Position numbers and translations under genes: made by a program
Source: Candidatus Methanoplasma sp.
Lineage (GTDB): Archaea; Thermoplasmatota; Thermoplasmata; Methanomassiliicoccales; Methanomethylophilaceae
Reading direction: 5' to 3'
NCBI GenBank assembly: GCA_031256615.1
Contig: JAIRQG010000086.1
Coordinates: forward strand, 1 to 7,283
DNA: 7,283 nt
Notes under the pieces: generated by a model
The model's input: the letters and a program-made list of their open reading frames with translations, nothing else
Database searches by the model: none
Told to the model about the DNA's origin: nothing
Shown: one piece after another, positions 1 to 6,205 of the stretch
Layout: each line of letters begins with the position of its first letter
Position numbering within the stretch: the first letter of the stretch is position 1

Positions 1-8
1 AGGATTTG

Positions 9-1478
<1,470 letters not shown>

Positions 1479-1482
1479 ACGC

Positions 1483-1505
1483 AGGGTGGGGCACAGCCCC
1501 ACCCT
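1483..1505 (+). terminator. Perfect hairpin just after the 16S 3' end (processing or termination)
   Basis: GGGTGGGGC (1484-1492) pairs perfectly with GCCCCACCC (1496-1504) around a three-base loop ACA. An A-T pair at 1483/1505 extends the stem to ten pairs. It begins five bases after the mature 16S 3' end. An A-rich stretch follows rather than T, so it is not a classic intrinsic terminator. It may instead be a trailer-processing or stabilising element. In archaea the trailer usually pairs with the 5' leader, but that leader lies outside the window, so the alternative cannot be tested here. Confidence 0.6.
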
Positions 1506-1527
1506 CAAAACAAAACAAGCGTAAAAT

Positions 1528-1565
1528 ATTGCAAGGAAAATCAGTTATAGTGATTTTCCCGCAAT
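1528..1565 (+). other. Second stem-loop in the 16S trailer
   Basis: GGAAAATCA (1535-1543) pairs perfectly with TGATTTTCC (1551-1559) around the loop GTTATAG. After a small internal loop, ATTGC (1528-1532) pairs with GCAAT (1561-1565). The total is 14 pairs. No T-run follows directly; the nearest is at 1618. It could be part of a 3' processing structure of the pre-16S transcript. Confidence 0.5.
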
Positions 1566-1616
1566 TCCGAAGGCAGCTTACCATGCACTAAACGTAGCAT
1601 CGAACGTCATCCGCAT

Positions 1617-1634
1617 ATTTTTTTCATATTTTCA
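1617..1634 (+). terminator. T-rich tract, candidate archaeal terminator of the 16S transcript
   Basis: Seven consecutive T (1618-1624) are followed by CATATTTTC. Archaeal RNA polymerase can terminate at short T-runs without a hairpin. The position, between the trailer structures and the next promoter, suits the end of the rRNA transcript. This is inferred from composition and position only. Confidence 0.4.
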
Positions 1635-1700
1635 ACTGTCAGCTCTCATTGATCCGCTGAACTCGAAAAAGAGAGATCAGGGTTGTCAAATTCTCATAAA

Positions 1701-1713
1701 GTAACACTGTTAC
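1701..1713 (+). promoter_or_regulatory. Upstream palindromic operator (box 1)
   Basis: GTAACACTGTTAC is a perfect 6+1+6 inverted repeat. It ends seven bases before the TATA box at 1720, so it abuts the position of the B-recognition element. It matches box 2 at 1753-1765 at 12 of 13 bases, differing only at the centre. It is a likely site for a dimeric regulator. The MerR-like protein encoded just downstream is the obvious candidate, but that is inference. Confidence 0.7.
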
Positions 1714-1719
1714 GATACA

Positions 1720-1729
1720 TTTATATATT
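1720..1729 (+). promoter_or_regulatory. TATA box of the yhbD-bactofilin operon
   Basis: TTTATATATT is a good archaeal TATA element. Transcription should start about 25 bases downstream, near 1750, leaving a leader of about 36 bases. Palindromes lie on both sides: box 1 just upstream and box 2 at about +3 to +15. A weaker alternative TATA (TTTAATTTA, 1742-1750) would place the start near 1772, almost inside the ribosome site, and is less likely. Confidence 0.6.
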
Positions 1730-1752
1730 ACAACTCACATCTTTAATTTAGC

Positions 1753-1765
1753 GTAACATTGTTAC
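1753..1765 (+). promoter_or_regulatory. Downstream palindromic operator (box 2)
   Basis: GTAACATTGTTAC is a perfect 6+1+6 inverted repeat; flanking C and G extend it to 15 bases. It is centred 52 bases from box 1, close to five helical turns, so proteins bound at both would face the same side of the DNA. It lies at or just after the predicted transcription start, a position that would block initiation. Confidence 0.7.
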
Positions 1766-1774
1766 GTCAATAAT

Positions 1775-1779
1775 GGAGG
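1775..1779 (+). promoter_or_regulatory. Ribosome binding site of the yhbD-like gene
   Basis: GGAGG lies six bases before the ATG at 1786 and is complementary to the 16S 3' end in this window. It fixes the start of the gene. Confidence 0.85.
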
Positions 1780-1785
1780 CAGAAG

Positions 1786-2424
1786 ATGGATGAGGAACTA
1801 ATATCCAAAAAGGAGCTGTTGGAGCTGAAAGGGATATCCTACGGCACATTGTACCGCTGGAAACGAAAACAGCTGATACCGGATGAATGGTTCATCCGGA
1901 AATCCACATTTACCGGTCAGGAGACCTTCTTTCCGCGGGATCTGATACTGGAAAGAGTGGACAGCATACTGAACAGCAAAGCGGGGACATCCCTTGATGA
2001 TCTTGCGGAGATCCTTTCCGGCTCTCCGATGGAGTTAAGCATAACCCTGAAAGAGATGAAGCAGAGGGAAATGATATCCGAGACCGCAAGGTTCGCGGCG
2101 GAGCCGTTCTTCCCCGGAATGACGGACTTCGACGGTGCGCTGATCACTTACGCTGTCGGCGGGCCGATCGAGAGAGGCGACCTGTCGCTGGAAGATGCAA
2201 GGACAATGATCCAAAGCATGATGGCCGCCGACAGGGAAGCAATGCGCCGGAGCACCGTATCCCTGTACAGGAAACACGGGGTTGCATTCTGCATCATTCT
2301 TTTCGATGCATCCATGGCGCAGATGGATGCAGCATCTAAACTTGTTTTCGAAATGAACATGCCCCAGTCCGCTGCGGCATTTAAGGAGATATTATCAAAA
2401 GTAGGAGTGGAAGATCATGAGTAA
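1786..2424 (+). CDS. YhbD-like (DUF4004) MerR-type helix-turn-helix protein
   Basis: A 212-residue protein resembling Bacillus YhbD, a family of unknown function. Residues about 5-45 form a MerR-like helix-turn-helix, with ISKKELLELKGISYGTLYRW and then KRKQLIPDEW. The segment from there through STFTGQETFFPRD (about 40-52) matches my recollection of YhbD closely. Residues 70-95 look like a second small helical segment (DDLAEIL), and the rest is a mixed domain with no recognised catalytic motif. No signal peptide or membrane segment is seen, so it should be cytoplasmic. The ATG has a strong GGAGG site. Its last eight bases overlap the bactofilin-like gene, so the two are probably co-transcribed and translationally coupled. 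In Bacillus, yhbD precedes the bactofilin genes yhbE and yhbF. Likely role (inference): regulator of, or partner to, the bactofilin, and a candidate ligand for the two promoter palindromes. Confidence 0.85.
   Translation: MDEELISKKELLELKGISYGTLYRWKRKQLIPDEWFIRKSTFTGQETFFPRDLILERVDSILNSKAGTSLDDLAEILSGSPMELSITLKEMKQREMISETARFAAEPFFPGMTDFDGALITYAVGGPIERGDLSLEDARTMIQSMMAADREAMRRSTVSLYRKHGVAFCIILFDASMAQMDAASKLVFEMNMPQSAAAFKEILSKVGVEDHE
2403..2410 (+). promoter_or_regulatory. Ribosome binding site of the bactofilin-like gene, inside the yhbD-like gene
   Basis: AGGAGTGG lies within the last codons of the upstream gene, six bases before the ATG at 2417. It supports this start and the 8-base overlap, and so translational coupling of the pair. 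Confidence 0.7.
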
Positions 2425-2995
2425 TCTGGTTTTGAATGGAAAGAGCAACATGTCCGGGGGCACTTTCGAAGAAGTGGACGTAGACGGTGTGATAACGATA
2501 AAGGGCGACCTGATATGCGATACGATGGAAGTGGACGGAATATTCAAGGTCAGGGGGAATACGCACATCAAAGAGAAAATGGAGGTCGACGGCGTCTGCA
2601 AGATATTCGGCGATCTGAATGCAGAGAACATGGATATCGAAGGCGTTCTGACGGTCTACGGGAACGTGACGGCCGAGAGCGCCAAAATAGAAGGCGCCAT
2701 TAAGCTGGACGGAACATTCAACGTGGGACTGCTGGATCTCAAATTCTTCAACTCTCCCGATATAAAGGAGATAGTGGGAGGCAAGATACACATACGCAAC
2801 GGCACGAAGAGATGGTACTTCAAGGCCGAACTGATAGAAGGAGACGATGTGCACGTAGAAAGGTCTAAGGTAAAACTGATCCGCGGCGATAACGTCATTA
2901 TCGGCGCGGGCTGCACCGTGGACAGGGTCGAATACCGCAGCGGACTGGAGATCCATCCGAAGTCGAGGGTGAAAGAGAAGATAGTGCTGAGCTGA
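2417..2995 (+). CDS. Bactofilin-like polymer-forming cytoskeletal protein (YhbE type)
   Basis: A 192-residue protein. Bactofilins self-assemble without nucleotides into filaments through a right-handed beta-helix. The sequence shows the repeat directly: (D/E)G pairs end at residues 24, 41, 59, 76 and 93 (spacing 17, 18, 17, 17), each followed six residues later by another Gly (30, 47, 65, 82, 99). The motifs run VDGVITIKG, VDGIFKVRG, VDGVCKIFG, IEGVLTVYG and IEGAIKLDG. After a break (about 104-125), a C-terminal block with GGKIHIRNG, AELIEGDDVHVE, IRGDNVIIGAGC and VEYRSGLEIHP resembles the C-terminal half of Bacillus YhbE-type proteins. No membrane segment or signal peptide is seen, so it is probably cytoplasmic, perhaps membrane-associated. 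Only one bactofilin is present, where Bacillus has two. Bactofilin relatives act in cell shape and motility in other organisms; the role here is unknown. Confidence 0.85.
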   Translation: MSNLVLNGKSNMSGGTFEEVDVDGVITIKGDLICDTMEVDGIFKVRGNTHIKEKMEVDGVCKIFGDLNAENMDIEGVLTVYGNVTAESAKIEGAIKLDGTFNVGLLDLKFFNSPDIKEIVGGKIHIRNGTKRWYFKAELIEGDDVHVERSKVKLIRGDNVIIGAGCTVDRVEYRSGLEIHPKSRVKEKIVLS

Positions 2996-3001
2996 GAGAT
3001 A

Positions 3002-3023
3002 CGGGGCCCTCCCCGCTTTTCTT
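3002..3023 (+). terminator. Terminator of the yhbD-bactofilin operon
   Basis: CGGGG (3002-3006) pairs with CCCCG (3011-3015) around the loop CCCT, followed by CTTTTCTTT. It lies seven bases after the bactofilin stop codon and before the convergent tyrA stop at 3035. A hairpin with a T-run is a plausible terminator on this strand. On the minus strand the same stem lacks a T-run, so how the aro operon ends is unclear. Confidence 0.6.
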
Positions 3024-3034
3024 TGCCGCTCTTA

Positions 3035-4108
3035 TCAGCGGGGATGCGGCCTGTCTCCTGACCTCAGGAGATAGTCCTTCCCGCTTTCCATCAGCTCAAT
3101 GAACTTTCCCGGATCGCCCGAAAGCGATGCTTCCCGAACTTCTTTGACCGCTTTCTCAAAAACGTTCCACATCTCTTCAGTGTTATCGTTCAGGTTCTGT
3201 ATCTCATGATAGAGCGGAGCGTTCTCTTCTGATACAGGGATGCAGGTGTTCAGGCATTTTTTGAAGGTTGTAGAGGCGATCCGGTTCAGCTCATCGAAGG
3301 GTATGCCGCTCTCCCTCAGCGCTGTGAAGAATACTATGTTGGACGCGTGAGCGAACGCCAGCACATATGCCGCGAGCTCATCGTGCCTCTCGATGCTTGT
3401 GAAAATGAGGTTCGACCCTTCGCTGTCGAAGAGTTCCGCAGCCTCGGCAACAGCTTCCTTGCACCCGCAGTCGCATACGACCACGTTGCGGCCCAGCATC
3501 GAAACTATCGACGGGCCGAACATGTGGTGCACCGAACATACTTTCCTGCGCCCCGCCATCTCTTTGAGGCATTCTGCGAAGGGGGATTTCACCGATGAGA
3601 TGTCGAATATCAAAGCGTCCTTTTTGCAGACGGCGTCGGCCTCTTTCAGTTTTGATCCGACGGACGATATCGGCACGGAGATGATGACGATGTCCGAATC
3701 CTTCATATCGTCGGCGCATCCGGCGGACCTGCTGACGATGTTCACATCCGCCCCCATGCCGGTAAGGTATCTTTGCAGCCACCTTCCCATTCCGCCTGTG
3801 CCGCCGACGATTGTAATCTTCTTCCCGCATCTTTTTTTCGGGATGGCCGACTGGAGTTCAACGGAACTTTCTATGAGCAGTCTGCAAACGGATTCGGACA
3901 CATCCTGCGGAAGCGACGAGTTCTCGGACATCTCGCGGTATCTTTCGATCACCTTCTTCTCAACATCCGTATTTCTGAGAGGGAGCCCGAGCTCGTTCTT
4001 CAGGATGCCGACCTCCTTCGCAATGTCATTGCGCCGGATCATCAGTTCGATGATCTCAGAGTCTATCGCCTCGATCTCTTTTCTCAGATGCTCCAGGTCC
4101 TTTTTCAT
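3035..4108 (-). CDS. tyrA: Fused chorismate mutase / prephenate dehydrogenase (tyrosine branch)
   Basis: A 357-residue bifunctional enzyme: chorismate to prephenate (mutase), then NAD(P)-dependent oxidative decarboxylation to 4-hydroxyphenylpyruvate, the precursor of tyrosine. Residues 1-88 are an AroQ-class mutase: Arg9, Arg25/26, Lys37, Glu50 and Gln86 align with E. coli R11, R28, K39, E52 and Q88, but Val49 sits where E. coli has R51. Residues about 97-357 are the dehydrogenase: Rossmann loop GGTGGMG (102-108), ISVPIS (143-148), SSVKSP (171-176) and HHMFGP (194-199), where E. coli T-protein has HPMFGP with the catalytic His first. The domain order matches enterobacterial T-protein. The ATG at 4108 was chosen because GGAG precedes it by five bases and the mutase helix begins there. 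A longer reading from 4207 would overlap the previous gene by 77 bases with no homology. It is the last gene of the operon, 22 bases after DHQ synthase. Confidence 0.93.
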   Translation of the reverse strand: MKKDLEHLRKEIEAIDSEIIELMIRRNDIAKEVGILKNELGLPLRNTDVEKKVIERYREMSENSSLPQDVSESVCRLLIESSVELQSAIPKKRCGKKITIVGGTGGMGRWLQRYLTGMGADVNIVSRSAGCADDMKDSDIVIISVPISSVGSKLKEADAVCKKDALIFDISSVKSPFAECLKEMAGRRKVCSVHHMFGPSIVSMLGRNVVVCDCGCKEAVAEAAELFDSEGSNLIFTSIERHDELAAYVLAFAHASNIVFFTALRESGIPFDELNRIASTTFKKCLNTCIPVSEENAPLYHEIQNLNDNTEEMWNVFEKAVKEVREASLSGDPGKFIELMESGKDYLLRSGDRPHPR

Positions 4109-4130
4109 GCTCTCCGTCCGATGGTATCCA

Positions 4131-5144
4131 TCAGTTCTCTTTGACCTTCTCTTCCACGACCATTCCGAAGTGCCTTCCGCCTTCCATAAGGCGCACCAGC
4201 ACCTCATCTCCGGGTTTGAGCTCGTTGACAGAAACGGAGCCGCTGGCCGTAACGAGTTTGACGGTCTCGGCGTTCTGGAGCACGGTCGTGTACTCTTTGC
4301 CGTTGTGTTCCGCCGTTACCATAAGCATAGGTCTGACCTCAGCTTTGCATCTTCCCACAGATGCCACCTTTGTGTTCCCCTTCCTTCCGATTATCAGCAC
4401 ATCGTCGCCCGCGTGCAGTTCGGAAAGATACCGTGTCTTGCCGTCCGGGACCATGACGTACGCATGCACCGCGCCCGCGTTCACTCTGAACGGGCGTGCC
4501 GCAACGTATCCGTTCTCTTCGCTTTCTGATTGGACAAGGAACAGGCAGGACGACTGCGATCCGACGAGCATGCCTTCGCCGGGGATCATCGTCGAGCAGG
4601 TGTCGACGCAGACACGGTCGCCCGTCTGTATGTTCTTCACGCTGACCACCTTGATGGCGGTCAGTCCCATGTCCGACGTTGTTTTCACATTCTTTATGAT
4701 ATCTTTCACATCTTCCGGGTTTTTCACGTCGATGACGATGCCGTCCGTGCCCTTCTCAAGTATGTTACGGCACAGGTCAGCCTCGCCCGAAGACGAGACG
4801 CGGGCCATTATCCTTGTTCTCCCCGCAGACGCGGCGATTAGGTTCTCGTACGGGATTATGGACCAGACCCCCGTTGAAACCACCAAGGTATCCTCTTTGC
4901 CGCAGAGGCCCATGGCATCTTTCTGTTCTTTCGGCGACGCGATCCTGACCATTCTGCCTTTGAGGTCGCCGGACAGTACGCCGTCCGTGTTGATCACCAA
5001 TCTGACCTTTCCGAGCGATGAGAATATCTCATCGCCGGGACGGACGATGAATGTATTGATCCCGCTCTCAAGTCCAGATATCAGCATTTTTTTTCTCTTT
5101 TCGACGTCATCTGGGACGTCTGCCCTCATCCATATCTCTTTCAT
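4131..5144 (-). CDS. aroB': 3-dehydroquinate synthase II (archaeal type)
   Basis: A 337-residue cytoplasmic enzyme of the archaeal aromatic pathway. It performs NAD-dependent oxidative deamination and cyclisation of 2-amino-3,7-dideoxy-D-threo-hept-6-ulosonate to 3-dehydroquinate. Family features (numbered from the ATG at 5144): opening MKEIWMRADV, GTDGIVIDVKNPEDV near 130-145, GEGMLVGSQSSCLFLVQSE near 190-210, ARPFRVNAGAVHAYV near 215-230, GDDVLIIG near 248-255, and a C-terminal ELKPGDEVLVR barrel-like domain. It is unrelated to bacterial AroB. Start choice: the ATG at 5144 has GTGAT four bases upstream, complementary to the 16S 3' end, and matches the usual family start. A GTG at 5153 overlapping the upstream stop as GTGA is the alternative (340 residues). 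It follows ADH synthase by five bases and acts on its product. Confidence 0.93.
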   Translation of the reverse strand: MKEIWMRADVPDDVEKRKKMLISGLESGINTFIVRPGDEIFSSLGKVRLVINTDGVLSGDLKGRMVRIASPKEQKDAMGLCGKEDTLVVSTGVWSIIPYENLIAASAGRTRIMARVSSSGEADLCRNILEKGTDGIVIDVKNPEDVKDIIKNVKTTSDMGLTAIKVVSVKNIQTGDRVCVDTCSTMIPGEGMLVGSQSSCLFLVQSESEENGYVAARPFRVNAGAVHAYVMVPDGKTRYLSELHAGDDVLIIGRKGNTKVASVGRCKAEVRPMLMVTAEHNGKEYTTVLQNAETVKLVTASGSVSVNELKPGDEVLVRLMEGGRHFGMVVEEKVKEN

Positions 5145-5149
5145 GAATA

Positions 5150-5941
5150 TCACTTCAGGAGCCTCGACGCTTCTTTCACGGTCATCCCTTTCAGGACGAT
5201 GCCGGAGATAGCTTCGGTCATAGCCCTAGGGTTGCTGTGCTGGAATATATTTCTTCCTATAGAAACGCCTCTTCCTCCTGCCTCAATGGAGTCGTATACC
5301 ATGTTCAGTATATCCATGTCGGAATCCATCTTCGGGCCTCCGGCGATGAGCACCGGAGCAAGCGCGCCCTTCACAACGTTCCTGAAAGAGTCAATATCCC
5401 CTGTGTAACTCACTTTGATCATGTCCGCGCCGAGTTCTGCGGCGACCCTTGCGCAGTGAGCGACCTTTTCAGGATCGAACTGATTCTTTATGGCAGGCCC
5501 GCGGGCGTATGCCATGACCAAGAGCGGCATCCCCCATTCCGCGCAGTCCCTCGAGACCTTGCCCATGTCCGACAGCATCTGAGGCTCGGTATCCGCGCCG
5601 AGGTTCACATGTATCGACACTGCGTCCGCCCCGAACTTCAGACCCTCTTCCACGCTTGACACCAATACCTTGCTGTCAGAGGAGGAACCCAGGTTCGTGG
5701 ATGCGGAAAGGTGGAGTATCAATCCTACGTCATTCCCGGCGGTCCGGTGCCCGTACGGTATTATGCCCTTCTGCATAAGGACGGCGGTAGCGCCGCCTTG
5801 GCTCACTGCGTTCACAGTGCTTTTCATATCGATTATGCCGGGTATCGGGCCGATGGAAATACCGTGGTCCATCGGTACAATGACCGCATTCCCTGTTTCC
5901 CTGTTGATTATTCTTTCCAAACGAATGTTCTTTCCAAACAT
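5150..5941 (-). CDS. aroA': 2-amino-3,7-dideoxy-D-threo-hept-6-ulosonate synthase (ADH synthase)
   Basis: A 263-residue class I aldolase-like enzyme, the first committed step of the archaeal shikimate route. It transfers 6-deoxy-5-ketofructose 1-phosphate carbons onto aspartate semialdehyde to make ADH, replacing DAHP synthase. Numbered from the chosen start: VPMDHG holds Asp25 and His26, AYARGP holds Tyr145, and IKVSYTGD holds Lys176, the expected Schiff-base lysine. GGPKM and GGRGVSIGRNIFQ form the phosphate-binding loops. The length is close to M. jannaschii MJ0400 (about 273). Start: the ATG at 5941 (MFGKN, the usual family start) has GGTGAT four bases upstream, a perfect match to the 16S complement. 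An ATG at 5947 overlaps that site, and one at 5968 lies inside the promoter palindrome. It is the first gene of the operon, with the next gene five bases downstream. Confidence 0.94.
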   Translation of the reverse strand: MFGKNIRLERIINRETGNAVIVPMDHGISIGPIPGIIDMKSTVNAVSQGGATAVLMQKGIIPYGHRTAGNDVGLILHLSASTNLGSSSDSKVLVSSVEEGLKFGADAVSIHVNLGADTEPQMLSDMGKVSRDCAEWGMPLLVMAYARGPAIKNQFDPEKVAHCARVAAELGADMIKVSYTGDIDSFRNVVKGALAPVLIAGGPKMDSDMDILNMVYDSIEAGGRGVSIGRNIFQHSNPRAMTEAISGIVLKGMTVKEASRLLK

Positions 5942-5945
5942 TTTC

Positions 5946-5951
5946 ATCACC
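5946..5951 (-). promoter_or_regulatory. Ribosome binding site deciding the ADH synthase start
   Basis: On the minus strand GGTGAT precedes the ATG at 5941 by four bases. It matches the GGTGAT part of the 16S complement AGGAGGTGATCC. The in-frame ATG at 5947 lies within this site, which argues for 5941 as the true start. Confidence 0.6.
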
Positions 5952-5974
5952 GTGCTACGTGCTAACATGTAGCA
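5951..5974 (-). promoter_or_regulatory. Imperfect palindrome and tandem heptamer at the aro promoter, candidate operator
   Basis: On the plus strand GCTACGTGCTAACATGTAGC (5954-5973) is a 20-base palindrome matching its complement at 16 of 20 bases, with perfect GCTAC/GTAGC arms. It contains a tandem heptamer, CGTGCTA twice (5951-5964). It lies between the TATA box and the start codon, about where transcription should begin, a position suited to repression. The binding protein is unknown. Confidence 0.5.
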
Positions 5975-5978
5975 TACT

Positions 5979-5986
5979 ATTTAAAC
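5979..5986 (-). promoter_or_regulatory. Proximal TATA box of the aro operon
   Basis: On the minus strand TTTAAATA lies about 40 bases before the ATG at 5941. Transcription would start near 5957, giving a leader of about 15 bases that just includes the ribosome site. A second AT-rich element, TTTATAATA (6176-6168 on the minus strand), could be a distal promoter. Confidence 0.5.
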
Positions 5987-6179
5987 ATGTCTCTTAATAT
6001 GATTTCTGAAATGTGCCCGCTTTGTTTCAACGCAGCACGTTCCGAACGGCAAATAATCATGCAATGTATGCATAATGCGCAAAGTTCAATATTATTGGGC
6101 GTGCGTTTGCAATAAAATAACACTTTTATGCGCATCAGAGCAATTGCTTGCCCATGCATGGTCTGTTTATTATAAAGGG
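5987..6179. other. Intergenic region between hcp and the aro operon, with short palindromes
   Basis: No convincing gene lies here. There is a distal TATA-like element on the minus strand (6168-6176). A possible two-part stem pairs TGGGC (6096-6100) with GCCCA (6150-6154) and GCAAT (6109-6113) with ATTGC (6143-6147). Short perfect palindromes include GCAATTGC (6140-6147), CCATGCATGG (6152-6161) and ATGCGCAT (6128-6135). If the distal promoter is used, this would be a leader of about 200 bases. No known riboswitch was recognised. Confidence 0.5.
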
Positions 6180-6205
6180 AAAAGGTTTGATCCGCAGCGC
6201 GGCAT
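6180..6205 (-). terminator. Weak hairpin and T-rich tract after hcp
   Basis: On the minus strand, just after the hcp stop, CCGC-GCT-GCGG forms a short stem that AT pairs extend past one bulged G. CAAACC and TTTTCCCTTT follow. The stem is short, so this is only a possible terminator. Confidence 0.35.

Larger units (their letters stand above)
1479..1785. other. Intergenic region between 16S rRNA and the yhbD-like operon
   Basis: This 307-base stretch has no credible gene. The first half holds the 16S trailer, with a GC-rich hairpin at 1484-1504, an AT-rich hairpin at 1528-1565 and a seven-T run at 1618-1624. The second half is AT-rich and holds the promoter of the downstream operon, with a TATA box and two palindromes. 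No tRNA cloverleaf, 5S rRNA or 23S start is visible. Confidence 0.8.

Noticed and set aside
1479..1785. Search for tRNA, 5S or 23S sequence after the 16S gene
   Set aside because: No T-loop, acceptor stem or 23S 5' signature could be found, so the 16S gene is taken as unlinked.
2381..2956. Minus-strand open frame antisense to the bactofilin-like gene
   Set aside because: The plus strand shows a periodic beta-helix repeat and a proper ribosome site. The antisense frame has neither.
4109..4207. Upstream extension of TyrA by 33 residues
   Set aside because: It would overlap the DHQ synthase gene by 77 bases, its residues resemble no mutase N-terminus, and a good ribosome site precedes the ATG at 4108.
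3393..4529. Long plus-strand open frame antisense to tyrA and the DHQ synthase gene
   Set aside because: It is the mirror of real genes on the minus strand. It is Ser- and Phe-rich with no recognisable domain and no ribosome site.
4141..5211. Long plus-strand open frame antisense to the DHQ synthase gene
   Set aside because: The opposite strand encodes a clear enzyme family across the same span. The antisense product is low-complexity Ser/Thr/Pro-rich.
5977..6159. A 60-codon minus-strand reading frame in the spacer with closely spaced Cys residues
   Set aside because: It has no ribosome site, and its ATG lies upstream of the expected transcription start from the nearest TATA element. The composition is not protein-like and I recognise no homology.
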